Origin: Aradus depressus | Taxonomy: Eukaryota; Arthropoda; Insecta; Hemiptera; Aradidae | DNA length: 64,000 bases | Assembly (NCBI GenBank): GCA_963662175.1 | Contig: OY759215.1 | Span: 24,975,079-25,039,078 of the forward strand | Reading direction: 5' to 3' | Part shown: positions 39,178 to 50,789 of the stretch, one piece after another | Layout: each line of letters begins with the position of its first letter | How positions within the stretch are numbered: the stretch's first letter is position 1 | Notes under the pieces: model-generated | Told to the model about the DNA's origin: nothing | Seen by the model: only the letters and a program-made list of their open reading frames with translations | Databases searched by the model: none | Translations under genes and position numbers: made by a program

Positions 39178-39418
39178 AAATAAACTTAAGCACGGCGTCC
39201 TTCGGATGGGACGTTAAGCGATGGTCCCGAGCCTGTACAATGTCAGGTACTCGTTGAAGACCCCTGCCCTAGGTGAATAAAAATTTAGGGTATGCAAAAT
39301 TTAGGACTCCCATTGTAGAGTCGAGCTCATGTCCACCAGAGTGACGAAAGAGCGCTCTGGTAGTAGGCGATATGACCACGTAGTTGAAGCCCGGACATGA
39401 GTAACTAACATAACTAAC
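39178..39418 (+). mobile_element. SINE family 1 copy, lacking the tRNA-like head
   Basis: AAATAAACTTAAGCACGGCG, GTCCTTCGGATGGGACGTTA, CAATGTCAGGTACTCGTTGA, GGGTATGCAAAATTTAGGAC and GAGCGCTCTGGTAGTAGGCG. It ends GAGTAACTAACATAAC. Close to the family consensus. Confidence 0.93.
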
Positions 39419-39889
39419 TATAAAAAAAAAAAAAAAAATAGTTTGATAAAGGATTTGGACTAAAGGATTGTCACTGCCTTCCAAGATGTGTTAAATGTGC
39501 TAATATTAATGTTAAATTTAGAAATTTAAAATTTAAAGTTGTTTTTTTACGCCAGGTATGGTTGTTGTCCAAAAAGATCTGACTGGAAATCTGGAAAGAT
39601 CTCCCCCCTTCTTGCTTCCGCTGCTAAAGACCAGTTTAACGTGGTGTCTATATTACGATCACTCCAACGTACTACTAGAATTGTGTTCACACACCCAGAA
39701 AGTGTTTGCTCATCCTCCTCATGGCAGATGAAAGAAAAATTGTTTTGACAGATTTCACATTATTTGTGTTTTTACTTTCTTATACCTTCAGTATACTGTA
39801 ATCTAATGATGGGAAAATCTGAGATCGATTTTTCAACTGGAGTTTCTAGTTTCAAGGTCCCCTGAATACGTTTGGAATATTTTCGCAAT

Positions 39890-40495
39890 AATACGCTACC
39901 CAATAAAATTTAACATGTAGCATCATTTAGAGCCAGATTGAAAAATAGGCTATATGGAGACTAAAATCTTTGAACGGGAGGGGGGGGGGGGGGGGGGGCT
40001 ACGCATAAAAATGGTTCTAGCTCAATAACGGATAGTCGGATTGTCATGAAATTTCACCTGTAGTATTCTTAGAAGCCAATTGAAAAATGGGGTGTGTGCC
40101 GTCTAAAAAATCTTAACGGGAAGGGGGGTTGTGTGGGGATCCTATGCATAAATATAGTGCTACCTCATTAACGGATGGTCGGATCGTAATAAAATTTCCC
40201 ATGTAGTATTCTTAAGAGCCAATTAAAATATAGGACTATCTGGCGTCACAAAATTCTTAAAGGGAGGGGGGGTTGTGAGGGGGGCTAAGTATAAAAATAG
40301 GTTTAGCTAATCATCGCATGATCGGATTCTAATGAAAAATAACATGTAGTATTCTTAAAAGCCAAACTGAAAAATAGGTTATGTGACGTCTCAAAATTCT
40401 TAACGGAAGGGGCGACTGTGAGGGGAGGCTGAGCATAAAAATAGTTCTATCTCATTAACTGATTATCGGATTGTCATGAAATTTTACATGTAATT
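39890..40495 (-). repeat. 143-bp tandem array (about four copies)
   Basis: The segment CATAAAAATxGTTCTAxCTC recurs at 40004, 40147, 40290 and 40434, each time followed by GGATxGTCGGATTGTxATGAA and GTAGTATTCTTA, with a G-rich stretch between. On the minus strand the unit matches modules inside the 43122-46005 element (ATGAAATTTCATGACAATCC, GACGTCACA). Confidence 0.85.
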
Positions 40496-40727
40496 GTAAA
40501 AGCAAAATAAACAAAAAAAAGCAATGTGACATATGTGTCTTTGCACCACAATTAAAAATCTATGTATAGATTAAATCCAATTAAATTAATAAATAATTCT
40601 GTATCTCCTGAATAAAATGCCGTCTTTTGTGATATTATTACTATTGATATTTATATCATGCTGGGAAGTTTGCCGTGTGGACCTCAAGGGGCGCACTAAG
40701 TTGAAACACACATCCGAGAACCTGCTT

Positions 40728-40835
40728 GTTTCATTTTTGGTTTCAGGGGTCGGACAACATGAAATTCCATCGAAAACTCAGCATCGAGTTTGTGATTGAT
40801 TACATTCCTACCCCTATACATCGTATAACTGGGGA
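40728..40835 (-). mobile_element. Right arm of the long-inverted-repeat family
   Basis: TTTCATTTTTGGTTTCAGGG, ACATGAAATTCCATCGAAAA, CCCCTATACATCGTATAACT then GGGGAAGT. A solitary arm. Confidence 0.7.
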
Positions 40836-41299
40836 AGTAACTACATCGATCCAGAAATCCGGTAGAAATTGCAAAGTGAAGGATTCATAAGATCCTTGCT
40901 TGAAGGGGAAAAAACAGTTGCGAAAACATTTGGGCTGCACTGTGTTGGGCTCATCTTGTGAGAGAGGTCATGTAAATAGGATTAGACAAGGGCTGTGGGC
41001 AGTACGAGGCTTGGAAGATGAAAAAAGGGGAAAGCCCGTAAGAGAAAGTGTGAGAATAGGACGGCAAAGTGCAGTGGGCGGCCGGGCCGAAAGCATAGCA
41101 GAGAAGTACAAATTGTGGCGAGGAATGACTGAGAGATTACCAGGATCCCAGAGTAGTGGGAAGATAGCAGCACCGTTGTATCAGTATTGCCACAAACAGA
41201 GAAACAATTAAATAAAGTACTGATTAAAAACCTATAGTCATTTGTAAATAAGGAAAGAAAAATTCCGAGACAAGAGGCCACAAACTGAGAAATTCCTGG

Positions 41300-41456
41300 G
41301 TATAGGGGAAGGTACGTAATCGGTCAAAAATTTGATGAGGTGTTTTATCAGAATTTCATGTTTTCTGTCCGTCTGTGTGTGTGTACTTGTGAACACGATA
41401 AGTCTTGATATAATGAATGAAATTTTATATGTGTATTCAGAATTCCATAACGACAT
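41300..41456 (+). mobile_element. Left arm of the long-inverted-repeat family
   Basis: GGTATAGGGGAAGGTACGTA, TTTTATCAGAATTTCATG and GTGAACACGATAAG. It continues directly into the 71-bp tandem array, so the array grew inside or at the end of this element. Confidence 0.7.
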
Positions 41457-42155
41457 AATTCATGCTAAAGTAGTGATTCACCGACGATTTAAGTGACTCA
41501 AGTTAGCTAAAAAAACATAATTAATTAATTCATGTCAAGGAAGTGATTCACCGACGATTTAAGTGACTCAAGTTAGCTAAAAAAACATAATTAATTAATT
41601 CATGCCAAGGAAGTGGATTCACCGACAAGTTAAGGGACTCAAGTAAGCTAACAAAAACATAATTAATTAATTCATGCCAAGGAAGTGATTTACCGACAAT
41701 TTAAGGGACTCAAGTAAGCTAACAAAAACATAATTAATTAATTCATGCCAAGGAAGTGATTTACCGACAATTTAAGGGACTCAAGTAAGCTAACAAAAAC
41801 ATAATTAATTAATTCATGCCAAGGAAGTGATTCACCGACAATTTAAGGGACTCAAGTAAGCTAACAAAAACATAATTAATTAATTCATGCCAAGGAAGTG
41901 ATTTACCGACAATTTAAGGGACTCAAGTAAGCTAACAAAAACATAATTAATTAATTCATGCCAAGGAAGTGATTTACCGACAATTTAAGGGACTCAAGTA
42001 AGCTAACAAAAACATAATTAATTAATTCATGCCAAGGAAGTGATTCACCGACAATTTAAGTGTCTCAAGTAAGCTAACAAAAACATAATTAGTTAATTCA
42101 TGCCAAGGAAGTGATTCACCGACGATTAAGTGACTCAAATAAGCTAACAAAAATC
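41457..42155. repeat. Minisatellite, about ten copies of a 70-72 bp unit
   Basis: Units start at 41457, 41527, 41597, 41669, 41740, 41811, 41882, 41953, 42024 and 42095. Each contains AATTCATGCCAAGGAAGTGA, TTCACCGACAATTTAAG and CAAGTAAGCTAACAAAAACA. The middle copies are nearly identical and the outer ones more diverged. The unit derives from the right-interior module of the long-inverted-repeat family. Confidence 0.95.
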
Positions 42156-42627
42156 CTTTCAACGGGTTCCATATCGAAAATGAACCAACTTGTCAAATTT
42201 AATATATAAGTTAATATGATTTTCAATGTTGGATGCACTTATGAACGTTAGAGATGTTTTGACTGACAGATGCCATTAGATGGGTGGGAGTGATACTACT
42301 CCAGTCAATGTCTGGAACATGCACTCTCCTCTCCAGAGCACACAACTAGTTTTAGTTCTCAATTGGAGAAATTAGTAAACTTCAGGTGGTTGCCTCCTTG
42401 GCTTCGTTGTTACAGTGACTTGGATAACAATTCCAAGTTAATACAATTCTCAGTTTGGTAAAAAAACCTAAACGTTTGCAACAGGAGGGGTCATCTATAA
42501 TTACGTAAAGCAGTTTTTGAAAATTGTTTGACCCCCCCCCCCCCCCCCCCCCCCCTTGTTACAAATCGTCAAACTCTTCTAAAACTCCCCTTTTTCAACT
42601 TTTTTTTTCATTTTAAGAATGAGACTG
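42156..42627. other. Unclassified, with a C24 homopolymer
   Basis: The C run spans 42532-42555 and is preceded by GGAGGGGTCATCTATAATTA and CGTAAAG, a motif common near invertebrate DNA transposon ends. Nothing further assigned. Confidence 0.5.
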
Positions 42628-42790
42628 GAGTATAGAGCTTTCTTAGCAAGGACCCCTCAGGGTCATGTGTTCGAATCCTGTCCGGGGGAGTGTTTTATTT
42701 CATAGATAATACCTCTCTCCTGGGTCTGTTTTTGTGTAAATATCCAATAATCGGTTATAGAGGAAGCAGGGCTGAAGTATCATACATGAG
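42628..42790 (+). mobile_element. SINE family 2 copy, partial
   Basis: Box-B-like GTGTTCGAATCCTGTC, then TCATAGATAATACCTCTCTC. The tail is diverged and the head lacks a clear box A. Confidence 0.65.
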
Positions 42791-43121
42791 GACAAATAAA
42801 AAATAATATTAATAATAATAATAAAAAAATTAGAAAAACTTGCGTTTCGGAATTCAGGGTTTCCTCTTGGTTTTTAATTTAATTTGAAATGTTTTCTTTT
42901 TATCTAGTGCTTTCATGAAGTGGAGAAGAGACGATCAATGTTTAGTTATTCGAATTTCTTCTTTCTTCCTGGTGATGGCTAGTATATGCCCCAAGAAGGG
43001 AAATATTAACATTTTTATAATGACCATTAATTTTTCAACTTCAAACAGCGCAGTTATTGTCAACATTTTAAGCTTAAAAAAATATCTCCCTGCTCCTTGT
43101 CCTTTGATTACTATTATTTAT

Positions 43122-46005
43122 TACTAGCAGTAATACCCGGCGTTGCCCGGGGAACTTTGACTTTTCTCCTAATCTCCCATTCGAATCCTATTCAATACTT
43201 GGAAAGTACATTCATGATGTTATAATTTTTAATTATTCAAATGGAATATAGTTCTTCAAAGGAAGACACCACAGCTAGCATGTGCCTTTAAACGGCGGAA
43301 ACAACAGCTAGTAAATATTTAGCATCGCTGGACTTCCTAGCCAGTACGTACTTAAGAACGCTCGTGACCACAGCTAGTATCGGTCTTGAAACGGCGTACC
43401 ACCCCAGCTAGTGCTCGGAACAGCTGGGCACGACTGTTATTGTGTGCTTAAAACCGCTGGGCACAGCAGCTGTTACGTTCTTAGGAACGCTTCACACCAC
43501 TCCTAGTTCGTGTTCAGGAACGCTGGGCCACACAGCTACTCGTAGTATATGCCTTGCAACGGCGGGCAGCCCAGCTAGTAAGTTCTTAGGACCACTTGGA
43601 ACCACAGCTAGTTCCTATTTAAGAACGCCGGTCACCATGATAGTATGCGCCTTGCAACTCCGAATTTCGTATTTAAAATTAACATAAATTCAAAAATCCC
43701 AATAACTGCCTATGTAATGAATGTATCGACATCAAATTTCATATTTAAAACTAAAATCCACTTAGGACATAACCAGTCAAATTTCAGCGATATCAGCTGT
43801 CAAAAGCCGAGGGGAGGGGGGAGTTCCTGGGTGGGGCCCCTTTTCAAAAATCTCAATAACTGCCGATGTAATGAATATATCGACATCAAATTTCGTATTT
43901 AAAACTAAAATCTACTTAGGACATAACCAGATTAATTTCAGCGATATCAGCTGAGGGGAGGGGGGAGTTCCGGAGGAGGGGCCCTTTTCAAAAATCCCAA
44001 TAACTGCCGATGTAATGAATGTATCGAGATCAAATTTCGTATTTAAAATTAAAATCCACTTAGGACATAACCAGTCAAATTTCAGCGATATCGGCTGAGG
44101 GGAGGGGGGAGTTTCGGGGGAGGGGCTCAGTTCAGAAATCCCTCCCGTTCACAATTTTGTGACGTCACACACCTTTCTTTCCTATGTGGCCTTCAAGAAT
44201 ACTACATATGAAATTTCATGACAATCCGACCATTAATTAATGAGTTAACACTATTTTTATGGTTAGCCCCCCCTTACAACACACCCTCCCGTTCGAAATT
44301 TTGGGACGTCACATAGCCTATTATTCAATCGGTCTTGGAAGGATGCTACATATGAAGTTTCATGAATATCCGTCCAGCCGTTTGGGCGTGATGCTGGAAC
44401 AAACATACAAAGAAACCCCGTTTCAGTATAGAAGTATAGAAGCCGGTGGAAGAGAATGGGTAGATGAGCGAATCTGAATTTAAAAATCCCAATAACTGCC
44501 GATGTAATGAATGTATCAACATCAAATTTCGTATTTAAAGTTAACATTCACGGAGGACATAACCAGTCAAATTTCAGTGATATCGGCCGAGGGGAGGGGG
44601 GAGTTCCGGGGTGGGGGCCCTTTTCAAAAATCCCAATAACTGCCGATGTAATGAATGTATCGACATCAAATTTCGTATTTAAAACTAAAATCCACTTAGG
44701 ACATAACCAGTCAAATTTCAGCGATCTCGGCTGAGGGGAGAGGGGAGTTCCGGGGGAGGGGCTAAGTTCAAAAATCCCTCCCGTTCACACTTTTGTGACG
44801 TCACACACCTTTCTTTCCTATGTGGCCTTCAAGAATACTACATATGAAATTTCATGACATTCCGACCATTAATTAATGAGTTAACACTATTTTTATGGTT
44901 AGCCCCGCCTTACAACCCCCCCTCCCGTTCGAAATTTTGGGCCGCCACATAGCCTATTATTCAATCGGTCTTGAAAGGATGCTACATATGAAGTTTCATG
45001 AATATCGTTCCAGCCGTTCGGGCGTGATGCTGGAACAAACATACAATCAAACCCCGTTTCAGTATCGAAGTATAGAAGCTGGTGGAAGAGAATGGGTAGA
45101 TAAGCGAATCTGAATTTAAAAATCCCAATAACTGCCGATGTAATGAATGTATCAACATCAAATTTCGTATTTAAAATTAACATTCACGGAGGACATGACC
45201 AGTCAAATTTCAGCGATATCGGCCGAGGGGAGGGGGGAGTTCCGGCCTGGGGGCCCTTTTCACAAATCCGAATAACTGCCGATGTAATGAATGTATCGAC
45301 ATCAAATTTCGTATTTAAAATAACCATTCACGGAGGACATAACCAGTCAAATTTCAGCGATATAGACCGAGGGGAGGGGGGAGTTCCGGGGAGGGGGCTC
45401 AGTTCAAAAATCCACAACCCCCCTCCCGTTCACAATTTTGTGACGTCACACACTTTTTTTTTCTATTTGGCCTTCAAGAATACTACATATGAAATTTCAT
45501 GACAATCCGACCATTAATTAATGAGCTACCGGTATCATTATATTTAGGGCTACCCCCACAACCCCTTCTCCTGATCAAAATGTTGTGACGCCACCCACCC
45601 TATTTTTCAATTTGGCCTTTAAGAACACTACATGTGAAATTCCATGACAATCCGACCATTAGTTAATTATCTACCCTTATCTTTATATTTAGGCATATCC
45701 CCCCCCCCCCCCCTCCCAAGTGTGCCTTGCAACGGCGGATCCCACTGCTAGTATATAGTTAGGACCACTGGGCATCACAGCTAGTGTGTGCCTTGCAACG
45801 GCGGACTCCACAGCCAGTATGTAGTTAGGCCCCCCTTACAACCCCCCCTCCCGTTCAAAATTTTGGAACGCCACATAGCCTATTATTCAATCGGGCTCAA
45901 AAGAATGTTACATGTGAAGTTTCATGAAGATCCGTCCAGCGGTTTGGGCGTGATGCTGGAACAAACAAACAAACCCCGTTTCAGCTTTATTTATATAGAT
46001 TCTTA
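43122..46005 (+). mobile_element. 2.9-kb element with nested tandem arrays
   Basis: Starts TACTAGCAGTAATACCCGGC, GTTGCCCGGGGAAC and ends GCTTTATTTATATAGAT, the same termini as the 400-bp copy at 37577-37974. The interior is almost entirely repeats: degenerate units of about 40-50 bp with CAGCTAGTA (43260-43660, again 45717-45825), roughly 144-bp units with AATAACTGCCGATGTAATGA (43701, 43855, 43999, 44491, 44635, 45127, 45271), and a 636-bp higher-order duplication. No transposase or reverse transcriptase. Class not determined. Confidence 0.7.
44101..45372. repeat. 636-bp higher-order tandem duplication
   Basis: Two consecutive 636-bp blocks (44101-44736, 44737-45372) each hold two 144-bp-type modules plus a 492-bp spacer with CCCGTTCACA, TGTGACGTCACACACC and GGCGTGATGCTGGAACAAAC. 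Open frames at 44259-44477 and 44895-45113 are the same frame repeated 636 bp apart and are not genes. Confidence 0.9.
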
Positions 46006-46224
46006 TTCTTTTGAAGTCTGAAAATATTTGCACTAGAGCTACAAGCTCCCCAATGTACCAAACTGTAATTAATTATAGAATAGAAATATGGGTAATATAA
46101 TGTAATTTGGTACGATCCTTGGCATATTATGATAATAAGAAGCTGATTCAGACTTGCAACAATCTCTAATATAACGTTTTCTGACATAATGAAATCGTAT
46201 TTAAGCGAGGAATTTTTTAGTTCG

Positions 46225-46672
46225 CCAGCTATACGACGTATAGGGGAAGTTATGTAATCGGTCAGAAATTACATGCTGAGTTTTCACCGGAACGTCATGA
46301 TTCCAGAATGATTTTTTGTGTTGTTTCCCCCTAATAACCCTCTTCCCTTTGGCTGATTTGACTGAAAATATATACATATATGTGTCGCCCTTAGAGGGCT
46401 TTGAGTCTACATATAAAATTTCGTGTCAATATATTCTTTACAACGGCAGTTATTAGAGTTTTGTGTTAAGCCTCCCCTCAATTTCCCCCCTCCCTTTTAT
46501 ACATTCGTTCTATCTGGAGTTATCGTGTTCAGACATACACATACACACAGATAAACAATTTATTTTTTATTTTTTTGGAATCAGAAGGTCGGAAAACGGA
46601 ACATTCCGTTGAAAACTCCTCACCGATTTTTTCACCGATTAAATAACTTCCCCTATACCTGTGGAAGTAAAG
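46225..46672. mobile_element. Long-inverted-repeat element, both arms present
   Basis: Left arm ATACGACGTATAGGGGAAG, TTATGTAATCGGTCAG, GAGTTTTCACCGG; right arm TTTTTTTGGAATCAGAAGG, TCGGAAAACGGAACATTCCG, AAATAACTTCCCCTATACC. The interior carries a reversed copy of the GATAAC/TGTTCTATC module. No protein coding. Confidence 0.75.
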
Positions 46673-46817
46673 AATGTATGTTTGCCTGTGTGTATGTGTA
46701 TGTCTAGAGTTGTTATTATTTCCCCAGTAATGCACCATTTATATTAAAGTCCTTATTTATTATTTTAATATTATTTGTATCTTTTTATTAAATTGCTTAT
46801 TTGTTACAATTATTGGT

Positions 46818-47142
46818 TTAGGTTTTATCACTCAAGCCCGGGCTCTAACTACGAGGTCATATTGCCTACTACCAGAGCGCTTATTCGTCTCTCTGGTGGA
46901 TATGAGCCCGACACTACTATGGGAACCCTAAATTTTGCCTATCCTAAATTTTTATTCACCTAGGGTAGGGGTCTTTAACGAGTACCTGACATCGTACAGG
47001 TTCGGAACCATCGTTTAACGTCCCATCCGAAGGACGGCTTACCTCCCAGATAAAATAAACTAAGGGCCTCGGTCGGGTTTCGAACCCACGATCTTGAGCT
47101 CAGAAGACAAGCACGCATACCACTGAGCTACCAGCGCCCTCT
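46818..47142 (-). mobile_element. SINE family 1, nearly full length with tRNA-like head
   Basis: From GTTTTATCACTCAAGCCCGG through the whole body to TCGGGTTTCGAACCCACGAT, CTTGAGCTCAG, ATACCACTGAGCTACC and AGCGCCCTC. Box A and box B are both intact in orientation and spacing. Confidence 0.93.
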
Positions 47143-47289
47143 GTGTTACAATTATATATAAGTTGATATTTTTCCTTTTTTTTTCTATTTTTTATAACTA
47201 TAAAAATATGTATTTTGTAAACAAAACCCACTCATTTATTATTAAAGGTTTCTTTACATCTTTAGTGTAATAAAAAGTTTATCTTCCCC

Positions 47290-47545
47290 AAAAAGTGAGA
47301 AATTCGATGTTGAGTAATGTTTTCTAACCTCTTCGATTCCAAAAATGAAAAAAAATATTCCTGTCTGTCTGTGAACACGATAACTCCCGATAATCAATGT
47401 ATGTAGACAAAAGTATGAGGATTCAGAAGCCCCTATATAAGTATATATTTTAAGCCCAAACGGTCGATTTGTTTTGAAGTGAGATCAACAAATTAATTGA
47501 TTAATTCGTAGTGGGGCAGTACATTGCCGGTGATTCACCGATCTT
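47290..47545 (+). mobile_element. Long-inverted-repeat family copy, partial
   Basis: GAAATTCGATGTTGAG, CGATTCCAAAAATGAAAAAA, GTGAACACGATAACTCCCGA, then ATTAATTGATTAATTCGTAG, GCCGGTGATTCACCGA. The inverted right arm is absent. Confidence 0.75.
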
Positions 47546-48200
47546 ATATTTTGAGTATTATTATAATGTTGTGTTCATTCCTGCGGCTCGTCTGTAGTTT
47601 TCCTGTTATCCTTGCCCTGTGTGATGTCCAACTTTCAGTGGAAGTATGAAATAGAGTGTAAAAAAAAAAAACAGTGCAATAAAAAGTGTGGAAGGAAAGT
47701 GTAGAACTGTTGTTAGAGGGGAGAGGGGGTACCGTTACGTGAGAGGGTTGGCAGAGGTAGTTCTTGGAAGAAGGCTGGCTCTGGAGGCGGAGCAAAAAAA
47801 CTAGGGACACATGTCTCTAGGACCTGGCAGAGTAGAGGGAATACTAGATCCCCAGGTCCCCCCAGCTCGGTATCGACTGACAGAGGGGACAGGTCGATCC
47901 TTGACCCACTGCTAGATCCAAGGAAATACCTGCATCATGTCAAAATACATAGTTGAAATTCCATCAGAGCAGGCCGGTTCATATCCCACTCCCAAAACTT
48001 TCCGGCAGAGTATTATTTCTATCATTTTGGAGAAAATAGAGCAGATCTAATCAAGATGAAGGCAGTTCCATACGAACGTTAACCCAGACTTCAGAAAATC
48101 AAAATTAAATGGTAATTGGATACGTCTTATTTTATACATCTAAATAGCTGAGTATATGTACCGCAGAAACCCAGCTGAAGTAGGCCCTGGAAAATAGAAT
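47546..48200. other. Unclassified, moderately GC-rich
   Basis: 47700-48000 is less AT-rich and holds short frames such as DRSILDPLLDPRKYLHHV and, in another frame, MSKYIVEIPSEQAGS. This might be a retroelement ORF1 relic, but I cannot place it. Confidence 0.35.
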
Positions 48201-48206
48201 AAATTT

Positions 48207-48405
48207 ATGCACGCCGTACTTCGGATAAGACGTTAAGCGAGTGAGACGTCAGGTACTCGTTAAAGACCCTTACCCTAGGTGAATAAAAATTTAGGGTAAG
48301 ACTCCCACAGTAGAGTCGGGCTTATGTACACCAGAGTGACGAAAGAGCGTTCTGGTAGTAGGCGATATGACCTTGTAGTTAAAGCCCGGGCATGTGGCAC
48401 TAACT
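48207..48405 (+). mobile_element. SINE family 1 copy, lacking the tRNA-like head
   Basis: CGCCGTACTTCGGATAAGAC, GACGTCAGGTACTCGTTAAA, GGTGAATAAAAATTTAGGG, CTCCCACAGTAGAGTCGG and AAAGCCCGGGCATG, with two small deletions. Confidence 0.92.
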
Positions 48406-49184
48406 CTAAATAGCTTATAAATTATATACAACAACCATTATTAAATCTTAGAATATGAAATGAATTATAATAATAGTATTAGCTTTTTTAATAAATAAAT
48501 AATAGATGATACATGATATCAAATTCGTATAGGCAGATGGTCTCTAGAGGAGGATGTACTAAAGAATATATTTGTATTTAAAATTAATTAACAAATTTCA
48601 GTTGAACGACACAGTCGCTCCTATTCTATTCCGGAGAGCCGCAAGTTTCTTTGATGTCTTATTTTTCCATTTTAGATGAAACTATTCATTTAAATTTGTA
48701 TGTAATAAAGGGTTGAATTCAAATATGGTTTTCTTTTCTGTTCTGCATCTCGTTATTTGGTAAATATAATACATACATTTGTTTATTAAAATTTTTAAAT
48801 AGGGTCCCTAAAACCCCCTATGCACGGCGAAACCTTTGTGTCTATATCAAGTCACATAGTCAAATCACATTTGACAATGTCAAAGATGGAATGGACCAGG
48901 GAAAAAACAAAATTTCTAATATCCTTTTTATATAATAAGCAGGGTCTTGCAAGGAGTATTGGCAGCTCGTGTGCAAATAACGATAACGCCGTCCCCCTCG
49001 ACAATTAAAGTACAAAAGCAGGGTGCCAACTGCCGTAGCTACTTCTGGTTACCTATATTTCACTTTTTTCCCCATCCTTTCAAATGAATTTATCTTGCGT
49101 TTCCCCTTGGTTTCGGTTTCTTTTTGTTCTCTTGTCTATATTTGGCTTTGTCTACGATAGTTTAAAATAAGGAAAAAATAAATT

Positions 49185-49665
49185 AGGGCGGCCTAGCGGC
49201 TTTATGTGGCCGCCCGTGTGCCTCGCACGCCTTGGCCATAGGGTCTGCACGGCTCTGATAATAAGTACGTACACGATAAGTACGCTGCTGCAGGTTGGTG
49301 GCATAGCCAAACAAATCGGTAACGGATGACCTGATGTAAGCCCAGAGCAGCCTTTTGAGAGTTACAAAGACCTATCTAACTGTCTCTAAGGCTGCGCTAC
49401 TGGAGGGAGAGGATCATATTTGGAACTGGATCTATGGCAGCTGATGACAGAGACCGACTACCCAGTGTTCAGCCGATTCGTCGGCTCCTGGCGGGAGCAG
49501 AAGCAGGCACTGTAAGATGGGTTGGGAACGACCCGATCGGTGCAGATTGTTCCGCCGATGGCTGGTCCCAGTCCCTCAGTGACCCCTTGATCCCGAGCGC
49601 CTCTCCCCACTTTAGACAGGAGATTTCAAACAGGATGATGTTCCTTTATAACAACTGAATATAAT
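49185..49665 (+). other. GC-rich insert of unknown origin
   Basis: About 480 bp clearly richer in G and C than the surroundings: GGGCGGCCTAGCGGC, GTGGCCGCCCGTGTGCCTCG, and a 74-codon open frame (MAADDRDRLPSVQPIRRLLA, GAEAGTVRWVGNDPIGADC) ending at 49658. No family recognised. It may be a truncated retroelement. Confidence 0.4.
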
Positions 49666-50109
49666 AAGAGCCCTGAAGTGTCTTTACTCACTTACTGTCT
49701 AAAATCCTTTTTTTAACCAACATATTGAACGAGGTACTGAGGGTGGAGGAGTGTAACAATAGCTATTAAGACTTCAAAGGATGAATTGAGCCAATAACTT
49801 GCTAATGTTTTATGTATAGTTATTACATAAAACTGAATATTATACATAATCTACTCTACATAGATTACACAGATAGATTTATAAGCTAAACCAAATATTC
49901 TACTGACCCAACCCAGGCTACAACTTTAGTCCGTTGCCATGTGCTCATTTCTCTTATGGCTCAAAAAATACGAGTCATTCCATACAAATTCACGGACTCA
50001 TCCCACATGATGGATTTCATATTTGAAAAATCACATTTCTTCAAACCCGTGCTATTATCTCAAATACCAAGAACGTGTGTATAGAGTGATTGTGTTATAG
50101 TTCCCGAGC

Positions 50110-50265
50110 AATACGAAATATAAAGATAGTTATATAATCGGTCAGATTTTTGATGTTGAGTTTTCATCAAAATTTCAAATTTTCCGGACATTCTGATTGC
50201 AAAAATGGAAGAAAAAAAAAGTCAGTGAATCACCGGCTATGTACTTCCCCAGAACGAATTAATCA
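50110..50265. mobile_element. Long-inverted-repeat family fragment, rearranged
   Basis: A left arm (TAATCGGTCAG, TTGATGTTGAGTTTTCATCA, CTGATTGCAAAAATGG) is joined at about 50222 to an inverted right interior (GTGAATCACCGGCTATGTAC, TTCCCCAG). This looks like an internal deletion between inverted modules. Confidence 0.7.
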
Positions 50266-50272
50266 ATTAACT

Positions 50273-50542
50273 CGATAAAACTACTGTTGTCATACCTTTC
50301 GGTGGTCACTGGCTGTTGGTCGAGTACTGTGGGCGAGCGCTTTCGATGTGAAGACATCATCTTTAAGCCACTGTTAATAATGTACTAGTACAATAGCCGA
50401 GTACAACATTAACAGTAGCTTGAAGATGATGTCTTCACATCGAAAGCGTTCGCCCACAGTACTCGATCAACAGCCAGTGACGACCGAAAGGTATGACAAC
50501 AGTAACATATTTACTGGCGGAACTAACCCCTTTGATAAAACT
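50273..50542. mobile_element. Foldback element: roughly 105-bp arms around a short loop
   Basis: Bases about 50281-50385 and 50400-50505 are inverted copies with few mismatches (shared CATACCTTTCGG, TCACTGGCTGTTG, CGAGTACTGTGGGCGA, CGATGTGAAGACATCATCTT). A GATAAAACTA direct repeat at 50273-50282 and 50533-50542 may be a target duplication. Each arm contains a hammerhead-like layout (TTGAAGA or TTAAAGA, stem GATGT/ACATC, then GAAA), with the first core base altered. Confidence 0.8.
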
Positions 50543-50789
50543 AGTTTGCAAAGATCAAAAATGGATTAGTAGAATAATAAAGCGGAGAAAAAATATATAC
50601 TATTATAAATTCAGAATCTCCCAAAAATAAATATGACATGTAAACAGTCTGAGGCCTCAGAGAGTATATAAATATTTATTTTATTAAATGGGAGATCATT
50701 AGAGCTGTATTTAAATTGTTTAAAAAATTGCGAAAATTTATAGGTTTACGGAATGGAAATGTTTTTTTTCGTTGGTGAATCACCAGCTA

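Noticed and set aside
40900..41211. 103-codon plus-strand frame
   Set aside because: No recognisable motif; flanked by transposon arms and followed by a minisatellite; probably chance.
41457..42155. CRISPR-like array of regularly spaced repeats
   Set aside because: The whole 71-bp unit is repeated with no unique spacers, and the genome is eukaryotic; it is a minisatellite.
44259..45502. Repeated open frames (72, 75, 94, 119 codons) suggesting a gene family
   Set aside because: The same frames recur exactly 636 bp apart within a satellite-like array; they follow the repeat, not selection.
46529..46738. 69-codon minus-strand frame with a polar repeat (RHTHTHRQTY)
   Set aside because: Derived from GT/CA-rich transposon sequence within the long-inverted-repeat element.
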